DNA of 64,000 nucleotides from Keguizhuia sedimenti (GTDB lineage Bacteria; Pseudomonadota; Gammaproteobacteria; Burkholderiales; Burkholderiaceae_D): NCBI GenBank assembly GCA_030715135.1, contig JAUYVH010000002.1, positions 310,001 to 374,000 of the forward strand, given 5' to 3'. Of the stretch, positions 37,193 to 46,751 are shown in pieces. Below the pieces are notes generated by a model. It saw only the letters and a program-made list of their open reading frames with translations, made no database searches and was not told where the DNA came from. The position numbers and the translations under genes were made by a program. The first letter of the stretch is position 1, and each line of letters opens with the position of its first letter.

Positions 37193-37621
37193 TCAGGTCG
37201 TCACATGCAAGCGCACATCGATATTGTTCTGCGTTGCATTGGAATATGGACAGACGATATTTGCCTTGTTCACCAGGTCCTGCAATTGCTGCTTATCCAT
37301 GCCGGGCGCGTTGACGGTCAGGTCGACTTCGATACCAAAGCCCGTTGGTATTTTTCCGATGCCTACTTCTCCTGTTACCGTCACGTCCTGCGGCAACGCG
37401 ACTTTTTGCTGACCTGCAACGAATTTCAGCGCGCCCAAAAAGCAGGCGGAATAGCCTGCCGCGAATAACTGCTCCGGATTGGTGCCGTCTCCTCCTCCGC
37501 CGCCCAGTTCCTTGGGCGTGCTGAGCTTCAGGTCCAGTACGCCGTCCGAACTGCGCGATGCACCTTCGCGCCCGCCTGTGGAAGTTGCCTTGGCGCGGTA
37601 GAGAACTTTTTCAATGCTCAT
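37193..37621 (-). CDS. ohr: organic hydroperoxide resistance protein (Ohr/OsmC family)
   Basis: Thiol peroxidase of 142 residues. The two catalytic Cys are in GYSACFLGA and IVCPYSNAT. The N-terminal [20 protein letters not shown] is typical of Ohr rather than OsmC. It reduces organic peroxides with lipoylated electron donors. No OhrR regulator is adjacent. A gap of 274 bases separates its start from the kefB remnant. Confidence 0.93.
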   Translation of the reverse strand: MSIEKVLYRAKATSTGGREGASRSSDGVLDLKLSTPKELGGGGGDGTNPEQLFAAGYSACFLGALKFVAGQQKVALPQDVTVTGEVGIGKIPTGFGIEVDLTVNAPGMDKQQLQDLVNKANIVCPYSNATQNNIDVRLHVTT

Positions 37622-37895
37622 GGAATTTCCTTATCGAGAATAAACAAAACCTTAGTGAATGAAATGTGCACTTGAATGCCCAGCGCATACCTTGAAGGAC
37701 GCAAGCTTTGAAGCGACATAAGGCCAATGCTCGCTCTGATAATTTGAAGCCTGAATGGTTCAATTCGGCTTACCAGCTCACTCGCACCACTTATCTGTCA
37801 AAGCAAGAATAGCCATGACGCTACAAAGCGTCCCGACGAACATCACTGGACTAATGCCACCACGGCGTTGGCAATTTGCGTGTCTTCCAAACACC

Positions 37896-38205
37896 CTAAT
37901 CCGACAAAACAATTCCGCATAGCGCCATCTGCAGCATGCCGCCGCCGAATACCGTTTTTCTCATTTCCAGCAATTTCTGCGGCTGCAATTCCAGCCCGAT
38001 CAGGAAAAGCATGAGCACCACGCCGATCTCAGCGACATGGCTGATGAATTCGACATGCTGGATCAACCCCACCCCCCAGGGACCAATGATGCAACCGCCG
38101 ATCAGATATCCCAGCACCGATCCAAGGCCAAGGCGCTGAGCCAATGGAACGAGCAAGACGGCAGTGAGGATAAAAAACGATGGGAGTAAGCAGCAGGCTA
38201 TGCAT
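37896..38205 (-). pseudogene. remnant of a KefB-type cation:proton antiporter gene
   Basis: N-terminal fragment of about 100 codons of a CPA2/Kef transporter: [55 protein letters not shown] and [18 protein letters not shown]. It stops at TAG (37896-37898), whereas the full protein is about 600 residues. The expected start [11 protein letters not shown] (ATG at 38205) is out of frame with the rest by one extra T in a TTTTTT run, so the gene was frameshifted as well as truncated. The 3' 80% is missing; ohr lies beyond. It is a decayed gene. Confidence 0.85.
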
Positions 38206-38353
38206 GCCTGAGCCACCTGTCTGCAGGAACGTGGTTACGTCGCATAATGAATTGTGAAGAATTGAACGGGGTGGAATCGGATGCAGCGATATTATGGAGC
38301 GCCGTCCGGAATTTTATTCATGCACAAACAAGATTGCCGCGAAGCGCGCTGCC

Positions 38354-41300
38354 CTACATGGGCCAACGCTGCGACTGCTGGTCGCCTGCTAAGGTTCTTA
38401 CCAGGCGTTCTGCAGGAACCGGATAGGAAAAATAGTAGCCCTGTCCGTAATCGCAACCTACCCGCTTCAGGAAATCGAGCTGCTCTTCTGTTTCTATGCC
38501 TTCCGCGATTACCTTTTGCCCCAATTTGTGCGCCATCATGATGATCGTTTCCGCGATTGTGCGGCTATTGGGGTCGGTGCCGATATTCTGCACGAAAGAC
38601 TGATCGATCTTTACATAATCGATATGGAATTTTTGCAGGTAGGACATGGAGGAATATCCGGTTCCAAAGTCGTCCAGCGCTATTTCCACGCCCGCGTTCT
38701 GATATCTGGTCAGCTTGTCTTCCACCCTTGCCGAAGCATGCAGCAAGACTCCTTCAGTGATTTCTATTGAAATGCTGCTTGCCGGAAGGCCCTGGTCAAA
38801 CAAGAAATGCAGCCAGTTCGATTCCATTTCACGCGCCATGAACTGGATCGGGGATTTGTTCACGCCAATCTGGAAATTTTTTCCCGTCTGGTCTTTGCAT
38901 TGCTTGCAGCAAATTGCCGCTTCCTTGAATACCCAGTTGCCGATCTGCTTGATCAATCCCGACTCCTCGGCCATGGGTATGAATTCCGCCGGCTCGATGT
39001 TGCCCAGAATAGGATGGTGCCAGCGCAGCAGCGCCTCGGCCTTGGCGATTTCACCGCTCTTCAGGTCCACCACCGGCTGATAGTGCACTGCGAGCTGTCC
39101 AAACTGCAGGGCATGGCGCAGCTCGTTGGTAATCCGGAGCCGGTTGTGCGCCCGGTCATCCATTTCTTTCGTAAAGTAATTGAACTGGTTCTTGCCGGTA
39201 TGCTTGGCTGCATACATCGCCTGGTCGGCTTTACGGATCAGGTCTTCCGGTGTTTCCGCATCCATCGGGTAAAGACTGACGCCAATGCTGCCGGATATAT
39301 AACCAATCTCTTTTCCGAGATGGAAGGTTTCGGCCAGGCTGCTTAAAATCTTCTGGCACACGAATTCGACATGGTCGAGGTTGACAAGCTCGGTCAGTAT
39401 GATGGTAAATTCGTCGCCGCCCAGGCGGGCCACGGTATCGGTTTCACGCACACAGTTCTTGAGCCTGTGCGCCGCTTCCATCAGCAGCAAATCGCCGGCG
39501 TCGTGACCGTACAAATCGTTGACTTGCTTGAATCCGTCCAGGTCGATAAACAGGACAGCAAGCTGATGGCTGCTGCGCCTTACCTTGAGCAACTCCATTT
39601 CCAGGCGTTCGCGGAACAAGCGCCGATTAGGCAGACTGGTCAGCGCATCGAGATTCGCATGGCGCCATGCCAGCTCATCCGATTCTTTTCTGGCGGTAAT
39701 GTCCGTCAAGGTACCTGTCATCATGGTCGGACGTCCATGCTTATCGCGGTCAACGATGATGCCGCGCGCCCAGATCCATTTCCAGTGACCGCTCCTTGTA
39801 CGAAGACGGTATTCGCATTCGTATAACGGTGTCTTTTCCTCCAGCGCTTCTCTAAAAGTCGAAAGCACGCGCTCATAGTCATCCGGATGAATGGCGCGGT
39901 GCCATTCTTCAGCCTCACTCAGCGTCGAGATAGTAGGCCGGCCAAGAATCTTGTTCAGCCCGCCGGCAAAAGTGAACCGGTCGTTCAGAATGTCCCAGTC
40001 CCAGATGCCTTCTCCCGATCCTTCGATCGCCAGTTGCAGCCGTTCGCTAATATGGCGCAGTTTGTCCTGCGTTTCTTTCAGTTCAGTGACATCCCGCAGC
40101 ATGATCTGGATGGCCGGTTTATCCTCCCATATCACCTCGCCGCAGGCTGCCTGTGCAAAAGCCATTGCACCGTCAAGACGCCTGATTTTCAGGTCAAGCA
40201 AAGGTGATTTTTTCCTTTCGTCCTTGTTCATCGCCCGATGAGCCCTGACGATTTCATGGAATTCCGCATCAAGGAAATCAAGAGTACGCCGGCCAATCAA
40301 ATCCTCAACCGCTTTAGCGCCAAGCAAATGCGCGGCCGCAATATTGGCATAGACGCATATTCCATGCAGTTCAACGAATATCGCGTCCGGACTGAATTCC
40401 GACAGGGAGCGAAACCGTTCTTCGCTTCTTTGCAAAGCTTTCGCGTATTGAATTTTTTCCGTTATATCTGTTCCGGTCGCTGCAACATAAAGAAATTTTC
40501 CATTAGCGTCGGTTATGGGTGCCAGCGTCATCTCGGTAACATGTTCCGACCCGTTCGCCCAAAAATAGGCAATCTCCTGGCGCGAACTTTTCCCGGCGGC
40601 AGCGTCCAGCACACTTTTCTTGACCTTTTCCATCACTTCCGTTGAACGGTTCCACCATCCGCATTCCCAGAATTTCCTGCCTATCTGTTCTTCCCGCTTA
40701 TAGCCGCATAATTTGAACGACAAATGATTCGCCTCAATTAAGCTGCCATCCAGGGCGACTACCCCGCAAAAGAAAGAGCCTTGCTCGAAGAAGGTCTTGA
40801 ACTTTGCATTCGCCTCGGCGGCGCTCAGGATCTGGGATGCCACACTCCGTTCCCGCTCCTCGGCTTTTTTCTTTTCCGAGATATCCCTGTAGGTAACCAC
40901 CACTCCGGACGGCTTGCCATCGGCGACCATTGGAGAAAGTGAATACAACACGGGGAAACTGGTGCCGTCTTTGCGCCAGAACAGATCCTCTTCCGAGCGC
41001 ACGGTAGCGCCTTTGCTTATCGCCTTGAACAGCTTGCACTCCTGCTCCGTCAACTGTTCCGGGGTTTTCCTTGCATAGAAGGCTTCGTGAACCGGCATGC
41101 CGATCAATTCATCGGGTGCATAACCGAGCATGGCCGCGCCTGCCTGGTTAATGAAGGTACAGTGGTGATCGACTTCGATTCCGCATATGCCTTCGCTTGA
41201 AGAATCCAGGATAAGGGACAGGCGCTGGTTGATCTGCTGAAGCGCTTCTGCATTTTGCCGTTTCTTCGTGATATCGATGATGACACCCATGGATTTCATT

Positions 41301-42454
41301 GGATGCCCGTACCGGTCTTTTTTTACAACACCGCGCGAGCTGACCCAGACTACGCTTTGATCGGGACGGCACATCCGGAAATCCACAACAAATGGTTCGC
41401 CGCTACTCATCGCCTTTTGCTGCACGCCAATGACCATTTCCCTGTCGTCGGGAAAAATCATGTTTTGCCACTCATGCTCAGTAAGTATCGATTTGCCGGA
41501 AGGAAGGCCAAGAATCTGTGCAGCAGTCGCAGAGACGGTGGCCGCGTTCGTTGCAAATTCCAGCTCCCACGTTCCGACATTGGCAGCTTCCGTTGCAAGC
41601 TTGTAAGACAACTGGGATGCAAGGAGTTTTTCTTCAGCCTGTTTGCGTTCGGTGATATCGAACATCACGCCTACGACCTGGCCGATTTTTCCCGCGGCAT
41701 TCCTGATGCCCATTCCGCGCGTCGTCAGCCAGCGAATCTGGCCGTCGCCGCGCCGAATTCTGAACTCAAGATTGAACGGTTCTCTCTTTTCCAGGGCGGC
41801 TTGTAATGTACTTTTAAAGACAGGAAGGTCTTCCGGAAGGATAAGCCGGTCTATGTCTGTCGTGGAAACGATCGTCTGCTCCGTTCCCAGACCTAGTATC
41901 CGGGACGTTTGCGGCGACTGCCTGACCATGTCGGTTGCCATGTCCCGCTCCCATGTCCCGATTTCGGCAACTTCCATGGCAAACCGGTTGGTCAGCTCGG
42001 TTCCCAGCTTTTGCAATGCACTTTTCCGGAGAAGCGCATAATCGCGCACTTCCATGACGGTGCACAGTGTTTTTTCCTGAAAGATGACTGGATTGACGGT
42101 GCAGTGAGCAAAGAACCTTGAACCGTCCTTGCGATAGAAAAGCAGCTCCTTGTCCTGCGTAAAGCTGGCTCCGGTCGTGAACGCCTTGTGCAATGGAGAT
42201 TCTTCTTTGGGAAAAGGCGATCCGTCCGGACGGTGATGACAAAGCAAATCATGAAGCGGGCGGGAAGATAATTCCTGCGCGGAGAAACCCGTCATCTCGC
42301 ACATTGCCCGATTGGCGTATAAACAGTACCCCTGAGCCTCCATCAGCGCGAAACCAAAATCGGCATGCTGGGCAAGCGAACGGATAAGATTCTTCCCTAC
42401 CGGATCGGCAAAGGTGCCCTCGATCAGCTGCCGCCAAATTCCCGCATCCATCAT
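38354..42454 (-). CDS. seven-PAS GGDEF-EAL sensor protein (cyclic di-GMP turnover)
   Basis: Cytoplasmic-looking sensor of 1366 residues, without membrane segments. I count seven PAS-like units in order, with PAC-type ends; recognisable starts include FGFALMEAQGYCLYANRA, GTWERDMATDMVRQSP, VGTWELEFATNAA, GICGIEVDHHCTFINQ, FCGVVALDGSLIEANH, DAIFVELHGICVYANI and GIWDWDILNDRFTF. GGDEF (about 960-1110) has intact RLGGDEF and the LFIDLDGFKQVND block. EAL (about 1120-1355) has AEALLRWHHP, ITEGVLL, DDFGTGYSS and KIDQSFV. Both domains appear catalytically competent, so it may synthesise or degrade c-di-GMP. The gene is monocistronic, preceded by a two-hairpin structure. Confidence 0.93.
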   Translation of the reverse strand: MMDAGIWRQLIEGTFADPVGKNLIRSLAQHADFGFALMEAQGYCLYANRAMCEMTGFSAQELSSRPLHDLLCHHRPDGSPFPKEESPLHKAFTTGASFTQDKELLFYRKDGSRFFAHCTVNPVIFQEKTLCTVMEVRDYALLRKSALQKLGTELTNRFAMEVAEIGTWERDMATDMVRQSPQTSRILGLGTEQTIVSTTDIDRLILPEDLPVFKSTLQAALEKREPFNLEFRIRRGDGQIRWLTTRGMGIRNAAGKIGQVVGVMFDITERKQAEEKLLASQLSYKLATEAANVGTWELEFATNAATVSATAAQILGLPSGKSILTEHEWQNMIFPDDREMVIGVQQKAMSSGEPFVVDFRMCRPDQSVVWVSSRGVVKKDRYGHPMKSMGVIIDITKKRQNAEALQQINQRLSLILDSSSEGICGIEVDHHCTFINQAGAAMLGYAPDELIGMPVHEAFYARKTPEQLTEQECKLFKAISKGATVRSEEDLFWRKDGTSFPVLYSLSPMVADGKPSGVVVTYRDISEKKKAEERERSVASQILSAAEANAKFKTFFEQGSFFCGVVALDGSLIEANHLSFKLCGYKREEQIGRKFWECGWWNRSTEVMEKVKKSVLDAAAGKSSRQEIAYFWANGSEHVTEMTLAPITDANGKFLYVAATGTDITEKIQYAKALQRSEERFRSLSEFSPDAIFVELHGICVYANIAAAHLLGAKAVEDLIGRRTLDFLDAEFHEIVRAHRAMNKDERKKSPLLDLKIRRLDGAMAFAQAACGEVIWEDKPAIQIMLRDVTELKETQDKLRHISERLQLAIEGSGEGIWDWDILNDRFTFAGGLNKILGRPTISTLSEAEEWHRAIHPDDYERVLSTFREALEEKTPLYECEYRLRTRSGHWKWIWARGIIVDRDKHGRPTMMTGTLTDITARKESDELAWRHANLDALTSLPNRRLFRERLEMELLKVRRSSHQLAVLFIDLDGFKQVNDLYGHDAGDLLLMEAAHRLKNCVRETDTVARLGGDEFTIILTELVNLDHVEFVCQKILSSLAETFHLGKEIGYISGSIGVSLYPMDAETPEDLIRKADQAMYAAKHTGKNQFNYFTKEMDDRAHNRLRITNELRHALQFGQLAVHYQPVVDLKSGEIAKAEALLRWHHPILGNIEPAEFIPMAEESGLIKQIGNWVFKEAAICCKQCKDQTGKNFQIGVNKSPIQFMAREMESNWLHFLFDQGLPASSISIEITEGVLLHASARVEDKLTRYQNAGVEIALDDFGTGYSSMSYLQKFHIDYVKIDQSFVQNIGTDPNSRTIAETIIMMAHKLGQKVIAEGIETEEQLDFLKRVGCDYGQGYYFSYPVPAERLVRTLAGDQQSQRWPM

Positions 42455-42842
42455 CGCGCCCCAAGGCGAAAAGCGTTCAATTAAGCTAGTAGTGCTGAAT
42501 ATTTGGCATTTGACCTTTTATTAAGTTCAGTGAGAAACAGTTAATTGCATGCGGTTATTTCCTCTACAACCAGCACGCAAAAAACGTGAGCGCAGACCGC
42601 TCAATTGCTATAAATACTAGAATTATTAAACGAAGCGTGCAGTAGCGCACTTTTGGGAGGTTAAAGCAGAAAAAGCGCTCTCGGGAACGCGAGCGGCCAA
42701 TGCAATTGGCCGCTCGCAACACGCAAAAGGATTCCAAGACTCATTTCTCAACCGGCAATGCCCCATGCTGCAAGCAAAATGCAAGGTGTCAAAGCGGTAA
42801 CAGTCCAACTGCAAAAACCGTGTCGTTTTCCCGGTCGTGCTG
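42455..42842. other. intergenic region upstream of the GGDEF-EAL gene
   Basis: 388 bases between the minus-strand aminotransferase (upstream) and the GGDEF-EAL gene (downstream on the minus strand). It holds overlapping hairpins at 42676-42717 (see that entry) and must hold the GGDEF-EAL promoter on the minus strand. No gene is supported. Confidence 0.5.
42676..42717 (-). promoter_or_regulatory. overlapping hairpins resembling an antiterminator/terminator pair
   Basis: On the minus strand, a perfect 13-base-arm hairpin, GCGAGCGGCCAAT and complement with a 3-base loop (42689-42717), is followed by a second hairpin using its 3' arm: CGCTCGCG / CGAGAGCG around TTCC (42676-42695, one mismatch), then CTTTTTC. 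The two cannot form together. This resembles attenuator architecture, or may simply be the terminator of the aminotransferase gene with an extra hairpin. Confidence 0.55.
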
Positions 42843-44036
42843 CTAGAGCTTCGCTGCTATCAGCTTGCCCAGCCGGGCAATCCCCTCACGGATTTTTTCA
42901 GGAGGCACCGTCACGAAACTCAAACGCAAGGTATTCAATGCCGGCGTATTGGCATAGAAAGGCGCGCCCGGCACGAAGGCAACATTCTGCGCGATCGCCT
43001 CGTCAAGCAGTGTCAGGCTGTCGATATGTGACGGCAGAGTCACCCATATGAACATGCCGCCTTCCGGCCGGGTCCAGCTAGCTTCTTGCGGGAAAAACTC
43101 TTCCAGCGCTTCCAGCATGACCTGGCATTGCTCGGCATACAAGCTTCGGATCGTCGGGATATGGCTATCCAGAAAACCATCCTTGATGACTTCATACACG
43201 ACCATTTGCGTCAGCTGTGCGGTATGCAGGTCGGCTGCCTGCTTGGCCTGTTCCAGCTTGCGGATCAGCGTGGTCGGCGCGACGACATAACCCAGACGAA
43301 TGCCCGGCGTCAGCACCTTGGAAAACGATCCCATGTAAATCACGCCGCCGGGATTCATGTTCAGCATTTTGGGCAGAGGATTGCCGCGATAACTTAATGC
43401 GCCGTACGGATCGTCTTCGATCAGCGGCAATCCCAGGCTTGCACAGGTATGAACCAATGCACTGCGCCGCTCGACCGACAAGGTACGGCCCGTTGGATTC
43501 TGGAAGTTCGGCAATGCATACAGGAGCCGCGCACCCTGCGCGATTTCGGGTACCGCCTCCGGTATCAAGCCGCCTTCATCGGTCGGAATGGAAACGAATT
43601 CCGGGCGGTAGACGGAAAATGCCTGCAATGCGCCGAGGTAACTTGGCGTTTCAACCAGCACCTTGCTTCCTTCGTCGATCAGGACTTTGCCCAGCAGGTC
43701 CAGGCCCTGCTGCGATCCGGACAGCATCAATACCTGCTCCGGCATAATCCGGCTGCCTTCCAGCGACAATGAATCTGCGATCCATTCGCGCAAGGGTGCA
43801 TAGCCGTCGCTGGTGCCGTATTGCAATGCCGTCTTGCCCTGCCGCGACAGCACGGCGTCATGCGCGATACGCATGCGTTCGACAGGAAAGGTTTCAGGGG
43901 ATGGCAAGCCGCCCGCGAACGAAATGATTTCCGGACGCATGGTGACTTTCAGGATTTCACGGATGACCGAGCTTTGCAACTGCTGCGCGCGCTGCGAAAA
44001 ATGCCATTCGATAGGCGCGGGATGTTCTGGTTTCAT
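42843..44036 (-). CDS. PLP-dependent aminotransferase, class I/II (2-aminoadipate transaminase-like)
   Basis: 397 residues, fold type I. The internal-aldimine Lys is in YMGSFSKVLTPGIRLGY, and the ligands ALPNFQNPTGRTLS and EDDPYGALSYRG are present. The N-terminal pattern IISFAGGLPSPETFP is shared with LysN and with the aminotransferase domain of MocR proteins. Substrate is inferred only to class; 2-aminoadipate, branched-chain or aromatic amino acids are possible. The RidA gene lies upstream on the same strand with about 200 bases between. Confidence 0.88.
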   Translation of the reverse strand: MKPEHPAPIEWHFSQRAQQLQSSVIREILKVTMRPEIISFAGGLPSPETFPVERMRIAHDAVLSRQGKTALQYGTSDGYAPLREWIADSLSLEGSRIMPEQVLMLSGSQQGLDLLGKVLIDEGSKVLVETPSYLGALQAFSVYRPEFVSIPTDEGGLIPEAVPEIAQGARLLYALPNFQNPTGRTLSVERRSALVHTCASLGLPLIEDDPYGALSYRGNPLPKMLNMNPGGVIYMGSFSKVLTPGIRLGYVVAPTTLIRKLEQAKQAADLHTAQLTQMVVYEVIKDGFLDSHIPTIRSLYAEQCQVMLEALEEFFPQEASWTRPEGGMFIWVTLPSHIDSLTLLDEAIAQNVAFVPGAPFYANTPALNTLRLSFVTVPPEKIREGIARLGKLIAAKL

Positions 44037-44235
44037 GGATGATTCAATATGGCTGGCGACGGTTTGGCGAATTACTTAAAACGGCTGAAAAAAAGAATCT
44101 AACTGCGCAAATCTTATACAGTGTGGCTCTTGCTGCGCAGCGGTATTTACAGCACTCGATGTACAAGCCTGAATGCCAGGCTTGTCATTTTGTTGCACGT
44201 CCCTGGAAATACTCTAGCTACTTTGGACGATATGA

Positions 44236-44694
44236 TCACCCTATTTCGGCAATCATTTCAATTTCCACGCATGCACCCAAAGGTATCTGTGCCACGCCGA
44301 AAGCGGAACGCGCATGCTTGCCTTGTTCGCCGAACACTTCACCGATCAGTTCCGATGCGCCATTGGTAACGAGATGATGTTCCGTGAAATCCGATGTCGA
44401 ATTTACCAGGCTCACCAGCTTTACGATGCGTTTGACGCGCTGCAGGTCGCCGCCGCATGCCGCTTGCAAAGTGGCGAGCAAGTCGATCGCGACGTTGCGC
44501 GCGGCTTGCTTGCCTTCTTCGGTGTTCATGGTCCTGCCCAGCTGGCCGACCCAGGGCTTGCCATCCTTTTTTGCAATATGGCCGGACAGGAAAACTGTAT
44601 TGCCTGATTGTACATACATGACGTAGGCGGCAGCCGGAGTGGCGACGGCAGGCAATTCGATATTGAGTGCTTTGAGTTTTTCGTAAACTGACAA
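44236..44694 (-). CDS. RidA family protein (enamine/imine deaminase-like)
   Basis: 152 residues, start MSVYEKLKALNIELPAVATP from a TTG at 44694 with GGAG six bases before it; a longer in-frame start gives an implausible Tyr/Arg leader. The YjgF/RidA fold has TVFLSGHIAKKDGKPWVG, with KIVKLVSLVNSTSDFTEHHL (shortened) and the C-terminal EIEMIAEI. The 150-residue form is a distinct RidA subgroup. RidA proteins clear reactive enamines released by PLP enzymes, which fits the PLP aminotransferase genes on both sides. Confidence 0.88.
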   Translation of the reverse strand: MSVYEKLKALNIELPAVATPAAAYVMYVQSGNTVFLSGHIAKKDGKPWVGQLGRTMNTEEGKQAARNVAIDLLATLQAACGGDLQRVKRIVKLVSLVNSTSDFTEHHLVTNGASELIGEVFGEQGKHARSAFGVAQIPLGACVEIEMIAEIG

Positions 44695-44817
44695 GATAGG
44701 CTCCGGACGGTACCGGGCCAGGTACGACATCCACAGGCAGCCATACTCGCCGCATGGCGGACAGCCGCGACGAATACCTGGCCGCGTTAAGTTGAGCTGC
44801 AGATTTTAACCCTTAAT

Positions 44818-45141
44818 TTAATCCTGCACGGCCTGGCATTCCAACTTTCCGTATAAACACGCATGCCTGGGCTCAGGCTTGGGCGCGGAATGCGGCATGG
44901 GCCTGGCCACCTCGACCAACCGGAGCACACTGTCGGCCTTATAAGCTTCGACAACCACCTTCTGATGAGCAGGCAGAAGCATGGCATCGCCTTCCGACAT
45001 CCAGTAATCGTCCGCCATGCCACTGATCGTCAGCCAGATGCGCCCATGCGTAACATGCACTTCCACCGGGCTTGCAAGTAGAAACGACCTGATCTGTCCC
45101 GCAGGAAGACTAAGCGATTGCTGGATTGAACGGACTTGCAT
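44818..45141 (-). CDS. DUF2917 family protein
   Basis: Small protein of 107 residues with a cupin-like beta pattern: LPAGQIRSFLLASPVEVHVTHG (shortened), RIWLTISGMADDYWMSEGDAM and LLPAHQKVVVEAY. The family is restricted mainly to Burkholderiales and has no known function. It diverges from the MocR-type regulator gene, and the operator candidate at 45186-45202 lies 45 bases upstream of its start, so it is likely regulated by it. Confidence 0.83.
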   Translation of the reverse strand: MQVRSIQQSLSLPAGQIRSFLLASPVEVHVTHGRIWLTISGMADDYWMSEGDAMLLPAHQKVVVEAYKADSVLRLVEVARPMPHSAPKPEPRHACLYGKLECQAVQD

Positions 45142-45185
45142 GATGGCCTCCGGTTGACTGTTTATGCATAGTAGTCGACATGACC

Positions 45186-45202
45186 TGTACAGTACCGGTA
45201 CA
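45186..45202. promoter_or_regulatory. palindromic operator candidate for the MocR-type regulator
   Basis: TGTACAGTACCGGTACA, containing the perfect 10-base palindrome GTACCGGTAC at 45192-45201 and TGTAC / GTACA outer arms. It lies in the 95-base divergent region between the DUF2917 gene and the MocR-type gene. GTAC-rich repeats are usual binding sites of GntR/MocR regulators. Confidence 0.6.
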
Positions 45203-45236
45203 ATTTTTCAGATAATTTTCTTACTGTCATGGACAA

Positions 45237-46751
45237 ATGACCAATACAGCTGACTTGCATAAGCGGGCTGTCGTGCAGCCTGATCCGACTTCTCCACAGC
45301 ACTTGTCGCGGCAGACTGGCATTTCGCTGGTCGAACAGATCGTGCAGACCGTTACGGCACGCATCGACGACAAGCGGCTTCGCGCCGGGGCGCGCATGCC
45401 TTCCATCCGCCAGTACGCCGAAGCCAACGGCGTGTCGCGCTTTACCGTCGTTGAAGCCTATGACCGGCTGGTGGCGAGCGGCTACCTGGAATCGCGGCGC
45501 GGATCGGGCTTTTACGTACGGGAGCGCTCTCCGCTGGCGAATACCGCGCCGAGCAACCCCAGTCCCGACCAGCCGTCCCGGCTGGATATCGTCTGGCTGA
45601 TACGCAACATGTTCCGCCAGACCCCTTCACAAAGCGTTCCGGGTTCCGGCCTGCTGCCGAACGACTGGCTGGACAGTGAACTGATCGGCAATGCTTTGCG
45701 CGCGGTGAGCCGCCAGCAGCAAAGCGTGCTGCTGCAATACGGAACGCCGCAGGGTTTTTTGCCGCTGCGGCAACAGTTGCAGCTGAAACTTGCGGAGCTG
45801 GAAATCAGCGCCTCGCCCGAACAGATCATTACGACCACCGGTATCACGCAGGCGCTCGACCTGGTGGCCCGGCATTTCCTGCAGCCGGGCGATACGGTAT
45901 TTGTCGACGATCCGGCCTGGTATCTGATGTTCGGCTCGTTTTCGATGCTGGGTGCGAAAGTCGTCGGCATCCCGCGTCTGCAGGACGGACCGGACATGGC
46001 AAGGCTGGCCGAACTGGCCGCGCTGCATAAGCCCAAGCTCTTCGTCATCAATTCCGTCCTGCACAATCCCACCTCGACCTCCCTGTCGGCCGCCAAGGCG
46101 TTCCAGATATTGAAAATTGCGGAAGAGCATGACTTCATCGTCGTGGAAGACGATATCTACTGCGACCTGCATCCCGGCACGACAATTCAACATGCCACGC
46201 GCATCGCGCCGCTGGACGGGTTGAACCGCGTCATCTATCTGGGAGGATTTTCAAAAACACTGGCCGCGAACCTGCGCGTCGGATTCATCGCGGCATCCCA
46301 CGAGCATGCAAGGCACCTGGCGGACCGGAAAATCCTGTCGACCATGACCTCGTCCGAGCTCGGCGAACGTGTCGTCCACAAGATCCTGACTGAAGGCCAT
46401 TACCGCAAGCACACCGACCGCCTGCGCACCCGGCTCGCTGCCGCACGCGAAAAAGTCTCGCTCCAGCTGGAGAAAATCGGCATGCGCGCGGCAGCGCATT
46501 CTCCTGCGGGGATGTTCATCTGGGCCGATGCCGGTTGCGATACGGCTCTGCTGACGGAACGCGCCCTGGAGCATAATTGCCTGCTGGCTCCCGGCAGCCT
46601 GTTCTCCCCCAGCCAGCTTCCGTCCACACACCTTCGCCTGAATGTCGCCATGCTGTCGGACCCGGCCATCCTGCCGCTGCTGGAAAGGGAAATCAGTCGC
46701 CTGGGCCAAGCCGGGCGTGATGGTATTGTCGGATTGCATGGAAAGCCTTGA
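45237..46751 (+). CDS. MocR/PdxR-type GntR-aminotransferase transcriptional regulator
   Basis: 504 residues. A GntR winged helix-turn-helix is at about 30-95 (RAGARMPSIRQYAEANGVSR then FTVVEAYDRLVASGYLESRR). A type I aminotransferase-like domain follows, with the PLP Lys in YLGGFSKTLAANLRVGF and HNPTSTSLS. Such proteins sense PLP or amino acids and control a divergent gene; here that is DUF2917. Its stop codon overlaps the htpG heat-shock promoter. Confidence 0.93.
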   Translation: MTNTADLHKRAVVQPDPTSPQHLSRQTGISLVEQIVQTVTARIDDKRLRAGARMPSIRQYAEANGVSRFTVVEAYDRLVASGYLESRRGSGFYVRERSPLANTAPSNPSPDQPSRLDIVWLIRNMFRQTPSQSVPGSGLLPNDWLDSELIGNALRAVSRQQQSVLLQYGTPQGFLPLRQQLQLKLAELEISASPEQIITTTGITQALDLVARHFLQPGDTVFVDDPAWYLMFGSFSMLGAKVVGIPRLQDGPDMARLAELAALHKPKLFVINSVLHNPTSTSLSAAKAFQILKIAEEHDFIVVEDDIYCDLHPGTTIQHATRIAPLDGLNRVIYLGGFSKTLAANLRVGFIAASHEHARHLADRKILSTMTSSELGERVVHKILTEGHYRKHTDRLRTRLAAAREKVSLQLEKIGMRAAAHSPAGMFIWADAGCDTALLTERALEHNCLLAPGSLFSPSQLPSTHLRLNVAMLSDPAILPLLEREISRLGQAGRDGIVGLHGKP

